Both the position numbers and the translations under genes were made by a program. Positions 33,480 through 41,167 of a stretch of 47,599 nucleotides of DNA are shown piece after piece. Below the pieces are notes generated by a model, which made no database searches, was not told where the DNA came from, and saw only the letters and a list, made by a program, of their open reading frames with translations. Numbering within the stretch: the stretch's first letter is position 1; every line of letters starts with the position of its first letter. This DNA comes from Alkanophaga liquidiphilum. GTDB taxonomy: Archaea; Halobacteriota; Syntropharchaeia; Alkanophagales; B39-G2. The DNA lies in NCBI GenBank assembly GCA_029259535.1, contig JAPHEF010000010.1:1-47599 (forward strand). Reading direction: 5' to 3'.

Positions 33480-34883
33480 ATGAGCGTGGACGTTTCCGCA
33501 CGGGAATACACGACGATTTCCGAAGTCTCAGGACCCTTGGTGATTGTGGAAGGTGTGGAGGGCGCCTCCTATGGTGAGGTCGTCAAGATCCTCACGCCCG
33601 ACGGCGAGGAGAAAACAGGACAAGTGCTCGAAACGAGAAGCGACCTCGCAATCGTCCAAGTCTTCGAAGGCACCTCCGGAATCGACACCAAAAGCACAAG
33701 GGTCCGCTTCACCGGCGACATCATGCGGGTGGCGGTCTCGCAAGACATGCTCGGTCGTATCTTCGACGGGCTCGGACGCCCGATAGACGGCGGTCCCGAG
33801 ATAATCCCAGAGGACAGACTCCCGATCACGGGCGCCGCCATCAACCCAACAGCCCGTGCGTATCCGAGAGAGTTCATACAGACCGGCATCTCCACGATAG
33901 ACGGCATGAACACGCTCGTTCGCGGTCAGAAGTTGCCGATATTCTCGGGTGCGGGCATGCCGCATAATGACCTTGCGGCGCAAATCGCAAGGCAAGCAAA
34001 AGTTCTCGGCACGGAAGAGCCGTTCTCCGTCGTATTTGCTGCGATGGGCATCACCTACGAGGAAGCTTCCTTCTTCATGCGGGACTTCGAACGCACCGGC
34101 GCCATCGAGCGAATCGTGGCGTTCATGAACCTCGCCGACGACCCCGCGATTGAGAGGATCATCACGCCGAGGATGGCGCTGACGACTGCGGAGTTCTTGG
34201 CTTTCGAATACGACATGCACGTCCTTGTTATCCTTACCGACATGACGAACTACTGCGAGGCTCTCCGTGAGATTTCGGCGGCGCGTGAGGAAGTCCCGGG
34301 GCGGCGTGGCTACCCTGGCTACATGTATACCGACTTGGCGACGAACTATGAGCGTGCTGGCAGAATTCGTGGCAAGAAGGGCTCAATCACGCAGATTCCG
34401 ATACTTTCGATGCCTGACGACGACATCACGCACCCAATCCCTGACCTAACGGGCTATATCACTGAGGGGCAGTTCGTGCTCTCAAGAGACTTACACCGCC
34501 GTGGTATCTACCCGCCGGTGGACGTGCTGCCGTCGCTGTCGAGGCTGATGAAAGAGGGCATAGGCGCCGGGCGCACGAGAGAAGACCACGCCGACGTCTC
34601 AAACCAGCTGTATGCGGCATATGCCGAGGGTCGGGACATGAGGGAGCTCGTCGCTGTCGTCGGCGAGGAGGCGCTGACGCCACGAGACCGAAAATACTTG
34701 GAGTTTGCCGACGAGTTCGAGCGGCGTTTCGTAACTCAAGGACGCTACGAGGAGCGGACGATTGATGAGACACTTGACCTTGGCTGGGACCTCTTAACGA
34801 TGTTCCCGGAGGGTGAGCTGAAACGTATAGACCCGAACATTCTCAAAAAATACCACCCTAAATATCGAAGCTCCACGACATAA
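33480..34883 (+). CDS. atpB: A-type ATP synthase subunit B
   Basis: This 467-aa regulatory, non-catalytic nucleotide-binding subunit shows YTTISEVSGPLVIVEGVEG at the start, then FDGLGRPIDGGPEI, QKLPIFSGAGMPHNDLAAQI (the P-loop is degenerate, as usual for B), and ILTDMTNYCEALREISAARE. Its C-terminus includes RFVTQGRYEERTIDETLDLG. It follows atpA by 12 nt. Subunit D, which normally follows, is not here. Confidence 0.97.
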   Translation: MSVDVSAREYTTISEVSGPLVIVEGVEGASYGEVVKILTPDGEEKTGQVLETRSDLAIVQVFEGTSGIDTKSTRVRFTGDIMRVAVSQDMLGRIFDGLGRPIDGGPEIIPEDRLPITGAAINPTARAYPREFIQTGISTIDGMNTLVRGQKLPIFSGAGMPHNDLAAQIARQAKVLGTEEPFSVVFAAMGITYEEASFFMRDFERTGAIERIVAFMNLADDPAIERIITPRMALTTAEFLAFEYDMHVLVILTDMTNYCEALREISAAREEVPGRRGYPGYMYTDLATNYERAGRIRGKKGSITQIPILSMPDDDITHPIPDLTGYITEGQFVLSRDLHRRGIYPPVDVLPSLSRLMKEGIGAGRTREDHADVSNQLYAAYAEGRDMRELVAVVGEEALTPRDRKYLEFADEFERRFVTQGRYEERTIDETLDLGWDLLTMFPEGELKRIDPNILKKYHPKYRSSTT

Positions 34884-34896
34884 TCTCAGCCGCATA

Positions 34897-34916
34897 ATTA
34901 ATTTCTCCTTTTTCAA
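34897..34916 (+). terminator. Possible T-rich terminator of the ATP synthase operon
   Basis: AATTTCTCCTTTTTCAATAC lies about 20 nt after the atpB stop. The T-tracts are short, so efficiency is doubtful. Confidence 0.3.
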
Positions 34917-34938
34917 TACTTTGCAGCAAAAACCTTAA

Positions 34939-35028
34939 GTGGACGATATAATAATAAGCAGAGTAACGATATTCATCACATTTGCTACACTATGGATAAT
35001 TGCAGCAATAGCTTTTGCAATATTATAA
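34939..35028 (+). CDS. Candidate 29-aa single-membrane-span peptide
   Basis: GTG 34939 opens a frame reading (M)DDIIISRVTIFITFATLW followed by IIAAIAFAIL, ending at TAA 35026-35028. Nearly the whole peptide is one hydrophobic helix with an acidic N-terminus. It lies in the 463-bp gap between atpB and purB. It is too short for confidence, but a second membrane-span frame in the same gap makes it worth noting. Confidence 0.3.
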   Translation: MDDIIISRVTIFITFATLWIIAAIAFAIL

Positions 35029-35137
35029 AAAGCGCACTGATGTTAGAAAGAGCGGATAGAAATCACGTAACTGATTTGTTGATTGTTGTGTCGATTATTT
35101 ATATTTGGCAGTTACACTCACACCTTATTTTCCCGCA

Positions 35138-35248
35138 ATGCACGAGTCGATGGCGTTTGCAAGCTCTTTGATTTTTTTATACGGTTTTATAATTCTAGTT
35201 TATAAGGGGTTTAAAGAGGGTTATCAAGAGAGTCTTAGAGAGAAGTAG
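35138..35248 (+). CDS. Candidate 36-aa single-membrane-span peptide
   Basis: ATG 35138 opens MHESMAFASSLIFLYGFI followed by ILVYKGFKEGYQESLREK, stopping at TAG 35246-35248. One hydrophobic span is followed by a charged amphipathic tail, a layout common in real small membrane proteins. A TATA-like TTATTTATAT at 35095-35104 lies upstream. No homologue is recognised. Confidence 0.4.
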   Translation: MHESMAFASSLIFLYGFIILVYKGFKEGYQESLREK

Positions 35249-35317
35249 TGAGAGTTCTGATGTAGGCGGCGTAGTGGAGCATACCAGCCACTCCCTCTTG
35301 CCCAATCAAAAAACTCA

Positions 35318-35327
35318 TTAAATTTAA
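35318..35327 (+). promoter_or_regulatory. TATA element of purB
   Basis: TTAAATTTAA is centred about 25 nt before ATG 35347, consistent with leaderless transcription of purB. Confidence 0.55.
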
Positions 35328-35346
35328 TCTCTAAGAAAATAGCAAA

Positions 35347-36753
35347 ATGCCGGCGATGGAAAAATTTACGAGCTTGCAGTTCTCACCGACCGACTTCAGA
35401 TACGCAGTCGAAGACCTTCGGGAATACCTTTCAGAGGAAGCTTTCATCCGCTACAAAGCTAAAGTTGAGGCGGCACTCGCAAAGGTGTTTTTGAGGCGAG
35501 GGCTGATAAGCGAGGAGATTTGTAAGGAGATCGAGGAGGCGTGCCGAGAGGTTTCCGCCGCTGAGGTTTACGAGGAGGAACGACGGACGAAGCATGATAT
35601 TCGAGCGTTGGTGAACGTAATTCGGCGGAAGGTGAGCGACGCCGCAAAGCCATTCGTGCACCTCGCCGCCACGTCCTACGACATCGTGGACACCGCAAAC
35701 GCACTGCGTCTGCGGGATGCGACGCTGAACGTCATCCTTCCTGACATGCTTGCGCTTGAGCGTTGTTGGATTCAGCTTGCGAGGCGTGAGAAGGCGACGC
35801 TGCAAATCGGCAGAACGCACGGACAGCACGCCGAGCCTATAACTTTTGGATTTGCAATCGCCCAATACGTGGAGCGCTGGGGCACTCGCATCTTAAAATT
35901 CAAGGAAGCGGCTGAAAACCTCGTTGGCAAGTTCTCGGGGGCGGTTGGCGCTTACAATGCGGCGTCGTTGCTCTTTGACGACCCTGAAGCTTTTGAGCGC
36001 GAGGTGCTTGCAGAGTTAGAGCTGAAGCCCGCAAGGATAAGCACGCAGATCGTGCCGCCGGAGCCGCTGAACGATTTTATTCATGCGGCGGTCTCGGCGT
36101 TCAGCGTGCTTGCGAACTTCTGCGACGACATGCGGCACTTGCAACGCACCGAGATAAGCGAAGTGGCGGAGGCTTTTACGACGGAGCAAGTTGGCTCTTC
36201 GACGATGCCGCATAAGAAAAATCCCGTAACCTTCGAGAGCGTTAAGAGTCTGTGGAAGCGTTTCATGCCTTTCGTCGTGACGGCACATTTCGACCAGATT
36301 TCAGAACATCAGCGGGACCTCACGAACTCGGCGTCGCAACGCTACATCCCGGAGCTGCTCGTGATTTTCGACCACTGCGTGCGCTCGGTCCGCCGAGTTT
36401 CCGAGAAGCTCGTCGTCGACGCCGAACGCATGCGGCGGAACTTCGAGCTCTCGAAAGATAAAATACTTGCGGAGCCGCTTTACGTCCTTCTCTCGCTCTA
36501 CGGGCATCCCGACGCCCATGAGTGCGTGAGAAAGCTCGTCTTGAAGGCGGAGGAGGAGGGTAAATCCCTCAAAGAAATCGCTCTTGAAGATGAAGAGCTT
36601 GCAGAATACGTTAAGAAGTTCACGCCTCTGCAGAGTAAAATAGCGTTCAACTCCGAGAAATACGTGGGCATTGCTGCGAAAAAGGCTGAGAAAATAGCGG
36701 ATTATTGGGAAAAGCGTTTGAAAGATTCGTTTATCGCTAAGGAAAAGATTTAA
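35347..36753 (+). CDS. purB: Adenylosuccinate lyase
   Basis: This 468-aa homotetrameric lyase acts twice in purine synthesis, releasing fumarate from SAICAR and from adenylosuccinate. Motifs include TKHDIRALVNVIRRKV, HLAATSYDIVDTANALRLRD, QIGRTHGQHAEPITFG and the flexible signature loop GSSTMPHKKNP. The catalytic His pair lies in TSYD/RTHGQHAEP. Length is normal. It appears to be transcribed alone from its own TATA element. Confidence 0.97.
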   Translation: MPAMEKFTSLQFSPTDFRYAVEDLREYLSEEAFIRYKAKVEAALAKVFLRRGLISEEICKEIEEACREVSAAEVYEEERRTKHDIRALVNVIRRKVSDAAKPFVHLAATSYDIVDTANALRLRDATLNVILPDMLALERCWIQLARREKATLQIGRTHGQHAEPITFGFAIAQYVERWGTRILKFKEAAENLVGKFSGAVGAYNAASLLFDDPEAFEREVLAELELKPARISTQIVPPEPLNDFIHAAVSAFSVLANFCDDMRHLQRTEISEVAEAFTTEQVGSSTMPHKKNPVTFESVKSLWKRFMPFVVTAHFDQISEHQRDLTNSASQRYIPELLVIFDHCVRSVRRVSEKLVVDAERMRRNFELSKDKILAEPLYVLLSLYGHPDAHECVRKLVLKAEEEGKSLKEIALEDEELAEYVKKFTPLQSKIAFNSEKYVGIAAKKAEKIADYWEKRLKDSFIAKEKI

Positions 36754-36759
36754 GATTTG

Positions 36760-36792
36760 GAGCATCGCTGTTGCTTAGAGCATCGCTGTTGC
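36760..36792 (+). repeat. Two 15-bp direct repeats
   Basis: GAGCATCGCTGTTGC occurs at 36760-36774 and 36778-36792 with an 18-bp period, just after purB and before the reverse gyrase relic. It could mark a deletion or insertion scar. Confidence 0.7.
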
Positions 36793-36826
36793 GCAGCGCC
36801 ATTCAGTCGCCTATCGTGGGTTCTAT

Positions 36827-37281
36827 TCATATCCTTTTTATTTCCAACTCCACAGTTATCCCCCTCGTCGTCGAATCCCTTGCGTCGGTAGCGGCGGTGA
36901 CAGCTCCTAAGCAAAGCCTCAAGCGTTTCACTATGTTAGCTGCTTGCACCACGAGCTGGTAGGTCGGGACGCTGATATAGGGCTTACGGCGATGCGTCGC
37001 GAGGAAGCACGCCATCGCCACGTCGAACGTTGTTTCTCCCATACCCGTCGGCGCCACTGTTGCAAAGCTTTCTCCTGAGAGCTCGTTTCGCCCAGAACCT
37101 CTGTAAACTTCTTATTCTGCCAACGGAACGTTCGAAAAATCTATGAAGGGTCAAGCACCTCTAAGCGCAAAAACTTTTTGAAGTCCTGGTCTTCAACATG
37201 GCAGCGGCCTCTATTAACATCCCCGACGTTCAGGATGTCGCTACACGCCGGACAGAGTTCCTCGTACAACGCAACTGCCAT
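36827..37281 (-). pseudogene. rgy: Reverse gyrase relic (N-terminal part)
   Basis: Read 5' to 3' on the minus strand, three frames spell the start of reverse gyrase. ATG 37281 opens MAVALYEELCPACSDILNVG and later RGRC (the N-terminal zinc finger), stopping near 37144. LQRFWAKRAL follows near 37115-37080. Then SGESFATVAPTGMGETTF (Walker A region), DVAMACFLATHRRKPYISVP and TYQLVVQAANIVKRL lie in the frame ending at 36827. The Walker lysine is Glu (GET for GKT). Everything after helicase motif Ia is gone, including the topoisomerase half. The order zinc finger, WAKR, APTG, PT-LLV-Q is specific to reverse gyrase. Confidence 0.82.
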
Positions 37282-37499
37282 CTTTCAGCATTGCGTTCCG
37301 AACCTTTTTACTCTAGCGTCCATTAATTGACGGCTCTTTCAAAATCTGGACAGGCTCTTGATGGGCAAGTTCTGGAAACTCAAGGAATTCAACATCTACT
37401 CTATCATTTAAAATTCTTACCTCTTTTATAAAAAGCCGAAAGTTTGAGAGCTGGAACTTTTTGGTATTTATGAAGATGCAGGTTTCTCTTGTTGTTTTA
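37282..37499. other. Intergenic stretch between the reverse gyrase relic and the attC-like site
   Basis: No reading frame of interest was found. On the minus strand this would be the promoter side of the old reverse gyrase gene. Base composition becomes more A/T-rich towards the island. Confidence 0.3.
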
Positions 37500-37590
37500 G
37501 TATAACGATTTGGGGATATGTGAAGTTCGCGGAGCGGTAGCGGAGCAAATTTGGGCGAGTGTTAGCGAGCCACATATCCGCTTGTTAGGC
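37500..37590 (-). other. attC-like recombination site
   Basis: On the minus strand this 91-bp stretch starts with GCCTAAC (fits the RYYYAAC core) and ends with GTTATAC (one mismatch to GTTRRRY). Inside, GGATATGTG and CACATATCC (plus-strand 37514-37522 and 37571-37579) form a perfect 9-bp inverted repeat. Unequal spacers separate these from the core boxes, and further imperfect pairing (TCGC/GCGA) lies inside. Core boxes, paired inner boxes, asymmetry and length all fit integron attC sites. It lies just downstream of the restriction endonuclease gene, where a cassette's attC should be. Confidence 0.55.
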
Positions 37591-37655
37591 GTGGGCGTTA
37601 GCCCCAAAGTGAGCGAAAGCGAGCGGAGAGTTGGGGGAAGTCACAACATATTCAA

Positions 37656-38354
37656 TTATGCTTCCTGGTTGGATATTATCAATTTCTTCAAATCTTCGAT
37701 AAATTTGTCAAACATTTTTACTTTATCGCTTTCTTCAACTTCTTCCTTACACATTACATAACTTCCGTCCGTATCAACTTCAACTATTGCTCTACCCTTC
37801 TTCGCTGGTATTTTAGTTTTTAAAGTTCCATCTTCATCTAGTGTTATGAAAAATACTTTAATATGCTTAGTAACTTCATCTTGCATCAATTTTAATTTCC
37901 AGTAGCCAGTTTGCGCGATTCTTTCTCTCAGTGTTATTTTACTTGAAATAACAGCAATTACCTTCAAAGTTCTAGGGTCATAGATTATTATATCAACGTC
38001 TGGCAGATGTGCTCCAAATTCACCATAATCTATCAGAAGATTCCTTTTTACTTGACTCAATTCTTTAGATAAATTCCTACTGTTAGTTCTTTCCAACGTG
38101 TTCCCTTCAACAACTTTTAGTCCTAAGCTCTCTACTTCATCTTTGATTATATACATTATTAGCTTTTCAAAATTCTTTCCCTTGAAAGCTCTCCACGATT
38201 GTTCATGATCTTTATTCGGCGTTGGTTTCTTCAGCCAATCCCTTTTATGAATTTCCTTGGCTTCTTTCAATAATTCTGAAATACGCTTATACGCTTCGGA
38301 TCCATATTTCTTTTTCTTCTCTTCATATAATCTAACTAAATCCTCAAATTTCAT
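37656..38354 (-). CDS. Type II restriction endonuclease (BsaWI-like, PD-D/ExK variant)
   Basis: This 232-aa protein has a helical N-terminal part and a catalytic region at about residues 115-165: HLPDVDIIIYDPRTLKVIAV, then ISSKITLRERIAQTGYWKLK. The PD followed by S-x-K, instead of D/E-x-K, is the active-site variant of enzymes that recognise CCGG-type cores. The start overlaps the end of the methyltransferase gene by 11 nt, so the two are a coupled restriction-modification pair. Specificity cannot be read from sequence. Confidence 0.75.
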   Translation of the reverse strand: MKFEDLVRLYEEKKKKYGSEAYKRISELLKEAKEIHKRDWLKKPTPNKDHEQSWRAFKGKNFEKLIMYIIKDEVESLGLKVVEGNTLERTNSRNLSKELSQVKRNLLIDYGEFGAHLPDVDIIIYDPRTLKVIAVISSKITLRERIAQTGYWKLKLMQDEVTKHIKVFFITLDEDGTLKTKIPAKKGRAIVEVDTDGSYVMCKEEVEESDKVKMFDKFIEDLKKLIISNQEA

Positions 38355-39669
38355 CTTTATCCCTCCTTGTATGAGTGCTTCTTTTCCTCTCGTAATATGT
38401 CCAGTTTATTTTTCTGGGTTTTTGCTTCTTTTTCTCCTTGGTAGGCTTCCTCACTATTATCAAATACTTGAATCCTCGTAGGAAGAAATTAAATCTTCGT
38501 GCTCTATTATGCCAAACATCCGTATGAGACGCCTGCCCCCTTCTAGCCACACAGATAATATCCACAGGTTCGAAGTATTTACATAAACGCTCGTAAATCT
38601 TGAATCCTACAGGAGTAAATCTCTTTTGGACCCATTGATCACCAATGAGCCAACCTAACACTTTTCCTGGTTTTAAAATCCTATAACATTCCTTCATCAC
38701 CTTTTCGAGTTCATCGTAAAACCTTTCATCTTCACATGAAATTTTACCTATACAGTCAGGATGGTCATTGTATCTTATGTTATCACCATACGGGGAATCT
38801 ATAAATATCATGTCCACCGAATTATCTTCTAAAGGGATATTCCTTGCATCATTTTGGATTACATCTGGACGTGTTGGTGCTATATCATAACATATGCAGC
38901 GACGCCCCTCCTCTCTGCATACATCAAGGGTTGTGCCGCTTCCTGCCATAGGGTCAACTATGAGGTCTCCAGGGTCCGTATATCTCCAGACCATATTGTA
39001 AATTATTAGTGCAGGGGTAACTCCCGGATATTTATTATCTCCTTTGGGAGTAAGACCATAGCTTTGTCGCGGAAAATCCCAAAACGTTGTGCTCTCAATA
39101 AGTGGAATTTCGTCTTCTATATCTCTTTCATTGATATGTTTTTTAACTTTCTTTTTTTCTTCTAAAATTAAACGGATGGTTTCGTTGTCTTTTACATTCA
39201 GATTGTTCAGCAATGTCGTATTTGGTATGAACAAGTTTAAAAAATCTAATAACTTTTTGCCATATAATGGTGTATTTCTTTTTATTTCAAATTTTTTCAA
39301 TATTTTCTCCGCTCGTGGTATTTTTATAATTTCCCCTAAAATTTTGACTCTTACTTGATATGGATATCGCCCTTTCCATGCTTCGGGCACTATTTTGAAT
39401 CCACCGTCTGAAACAGCTTTAAATACGCCATATAGAGTATCGGTATCTATATTGACCAAGAAAAGTAAATCATCTTTTCTAATTCTAATAACCACCGGAC
39501 CGTGAATTCTATCTGTGCCAAATAATAATCTCTCAAAACATTCCGATTCTGTTTTGTTTGAACAGGTGAAAATAAATCCCCGAATTGGTTTGTCATCTGT
39601 GGTTTTCTGTAGTTCTATATTATCCATACTTGTTTCCATCTTTATATTTTTCCCTCTCACTTCATTCAT
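38344..39669 (-). CDS. DNA methyltransferase (N4/N6 amino-methyltransferase)
   Basis: This 441-aa protein has about 200 divergent N-terminal residues, then motif X/I with FWDFPRQSYGL and VDPMAGSGTTLDVCREEGRR (SAM binding). ICYDIAPTRPDVIQNDAR and catalytic motif IV FIDSPYGDNIRYNDHP follow. Motif I precedes motif IV and the tail is basic. DSPY in place of D/N/S-PPY is a tolerated variant of the amino-methyltransferase catalytic motif. It should protect the host from the coupled endonuclease. It begins 20 nt after a GTTAGGC core site, overlapping the recombinase stop by 8 nt. Confidence 0.82.
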   Translation of the reverse strand: MNEVRGKNIKMETSMDNIELQKTTDDKPIRGFIFTCSNKTESECFERLLFGTDRIHGPVVIRIRKDDLLFLVNIDTDTLYGVFKAVSDGGFKIVPEAWKGRYPYQVRVKILGEIIKIPRAEKILKKFEIKRNTPLYGKKLLDFLNLFIPNTTLLNNLNVKDNETIRLILEEKKKVKKHINERDIEDEIPLIESTTFWDFPRQSYGLTPKGDNKYPGVTPALIIYNMVWRYTDPGDLIVDPMAGSGTTLDVCREEGRRCICYDIAPTRPDVIQNDARNIPLEDNSVDMIFIDSPYGDNIRYNDHPDCIGKISCEDERFYDELEKVMKECYRILKPGKVLGWLIGDQWVQKRFTPVGFKIYERLCKYFEPVDIICVARRGQASHTDVWHNRARRFNFFLRGFKYLIIVRKPTKEKKKQKPRKINWTYYERKRSTHTRRDKDEI

Positions 39670-40906
39670 AGGGACTGCCTCCGATTACGCCTAACTCATT
39701 CATATCAGAACTGTTCGGGTATGCTCCCAAATAAGAAATATATGCGAACTGCTCGCATACACTCCCCTCTGGACGGCTACTGTTTTTTGTACTTACATGA
39801 GTATAAATCTCTGTTGTTTTTGAGCTTTTATTCCTTAAAAGCTCTTGAATATACCTTAAGTCAATTCCACTATCTAAAAGATGTGTAGCAAAACTATGCC
39901 TTAAAGAATGCACAGAAACATCTTTATTAACCTTGGCTTTCCTACAGGCGTTCTGAAAGATCTTTTGAACGGCTCTCGCAGGTATATGCTTCTCTTTATT
40001 CCAACTTGGAAATAGCTCTTTTTGAGGTTTTTCTTTCTTTTCGTATTCTTGCAAGGTTTGAAGAGCAACATTGGAGAGTAAAGTATAACGATCTTTTCTA
40101 CCTTTTGAGGTTCTAATGTAAATCAGTTTTCTATTGGCATCTATATCTTTGGGTCTGAGCTTTATGGTCGCTCCAACCCGCAATCCACCAGAATACATAA
40201 GCATTAAAATGGCTTTGTGTTTTATGTTAGAAGTAGCATTCAATATCTTTTTCCCCTCTTCCTTACTTAAAACAACAGGCAATTTTTTATCTTTTGGGGG
40301 GCGTTTTATTTCATAAATAAAATTTCTCTTCAAGACCTCTCCATAATAAAATTTCAAAGCATTTATAATAACATTCAAAGTAGATGCAGCGACTTTCTTT
40401 TGATTTACCACATAATAAAGATATTCCTTAATATCTTTATTTTCTATCTCCTTTGGTGTCTTTCCAGAAAATAAAAGGAAATCCCTGTTAATTCTTATGT
40501 AGGACTTGATAGTCCTCCTTGAATATTTTCTTATGGAAAGTTCTTTCTGTAATGGGATAAGATAAAAGTAAGGATCAATAACAAGATTCTCTACAAAAAG
40601 AGACTGTAGTTTTGTTATCAAATCTTCACTGTAAGGGACTTTCCAGTATTTTCTTTGTAGATTCCATCTTCTTCCAGAAATCATCTTTATCTTCTTTATT
40701 AACTCCTGATTGTAAGGAATGCGAATTATAATCTTGTCATTTTTCCCAATCTCAATTTTCACGGCGGGGATTTTGCCTTCCTTTGCCATTTTATAAAGAG
40801 TGGATTTTCCTATTTTTAAATATTTCGCGGTCTCCTCAAGGGTCATTATTTCAGAAAACCCTTCCCTCATAGTTTTAACTCCTTTTGAGCCTACCAAAGT
40901 CATCAT
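39662..40906 (-). CDS. Tyrosine recombinase with N-terminal excisionase-like HTH
   Basis: The 414 residues hold an excisionase/MerR-like helix-turn-helix (about 20-55, MTLEETAKYLKIGKSTLYKM), a GRRWNLQRKYWKVPYS module (about 75-110), a SAM-like core-binding domain (about 125-215) and the catalytic domain. Catalytic residues seen are Arg in YSGGLRVGATIKL, Lys in TSKGRKDRY, His and Arg in HSLRHSFATHLL and Tyr in EIYTHVS. The second His position (normally L-G-H) is L-R-N. About 40 residues follow the Tyr, encoded by DNA with palindromes and the GTTAGGC core. A/T-rich, unlike the host genes. Family: XerC/D- or integron-type integrases. Confidence 0.85.
   Translation of the reverse strand: MMTLVGSKGVKTMREGFSEIMTLEETAKYLKIGKSTLYKMAKEGKIPAVKIEIGKNDKIIIRIPYNQELIKKIKMISGRRWNLQRKYWKVPYSEDLITKLQSLFVENLVIDPYFYLIPLQKELSIRKYSRRTIKSYIRINRDFLLFSGKTPKEIENKDIKEYLYYVVNQKKVAASTLNVIINALKFYYGEVLKRNFIYEIKRPPKDKKLPVVLSKEEGKKILNATSNIKHKAILMLMYSGGLRVGATIKLRPKDIDANRKLIYIRTSKGRKDRYTLLSNVALQTLQEYEKKEKPQKELFPSWNKEKHIPARAVQKIFQNACRKAKVNKDVSVHSLRHSFATHLLDSGIDLRYIQELLRNKSSKTTEIYTHVSTKNSSRPEGSVCEQFAYISYLGAYPNSSDMNELGVIGGSPYE
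39719..39760. repeat. Nested palindromes in the 3' end of the recombinase gene
   Basis: TATGCGA (39741-39747) pairs with TCGCATA (39753-39759) as a perfect 7-bp stem. GTATGC at 39719-39724 also pairs with GCATAC at 39755-39760. They lie about 25-70 bp from the GCCTAAC core and may be part of the recombination site. Confidence 0.5.
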
Positions 40907-41167
40907 TTAACCTCACATAATAATATAGCAAAGAAAAGCAAAAAGTCAAGTCCATTTTCAAAAAATTTTTCCTTTTCAGGGCGGGTGCGGGTGGCATCAT
41001 CAATCCAGAATAGGAGAAAGAAAGAGTCTTATTCTTCCTGCTTTCTTCCTTGTGCGGATAAGTTGGAAGGATATTTTGAAGGAGTTTGAAACAGCCATTA
41101 AAACGGCTCGGCATTTAACTTAACGAGAGAAGTTTGATGTGACACTAAAAGGAAGCTTCAAGGTAAA
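40907..41167. other. Intergenic stretch at the right edge of the AT-rich island
   Basis: The A/T-rich DNA ends near 40975. After that a plus-strand frame reads LILPAFFLVRISWKDILKEF and ETAIKTARHLT up to a TAA near 41122. It looks like the C-terminal end of a lost gene cut by the island, but the family is not recognised. No intact gene was found. Confidence 0.3.

Larger units (their letters stand above)
37500..39695 (-). mobile_element. Putative integron-like gene cassette carrying a restriction-modification pair
   Basis: On the minus strand the unit runs from GTTAGGC (plus-strand GCCTAAC at 39689-39695), 20 nt before the methyltransferase ATG, through the methyltransferase and endonuclease genes, to the attC-like site. 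A tyrosine recombinase lies immediately upstream. The unit is strikingly more A/T-rich than the flanking genes, pointing to transfer. Cassette borders would be the G of each GTTA core. This is inferred from sequence pattern; no second intact attC was found. Confidence 0.45.

Noticed and set aside
37590..37604. GGGCGTTAGCCC hairpin as a second attC core
   Set aside because: It is a short 4-bp stem with a GTTA loop next to the attC-like site, without paired L-boxes of its own. It is more likely part of a terminator.
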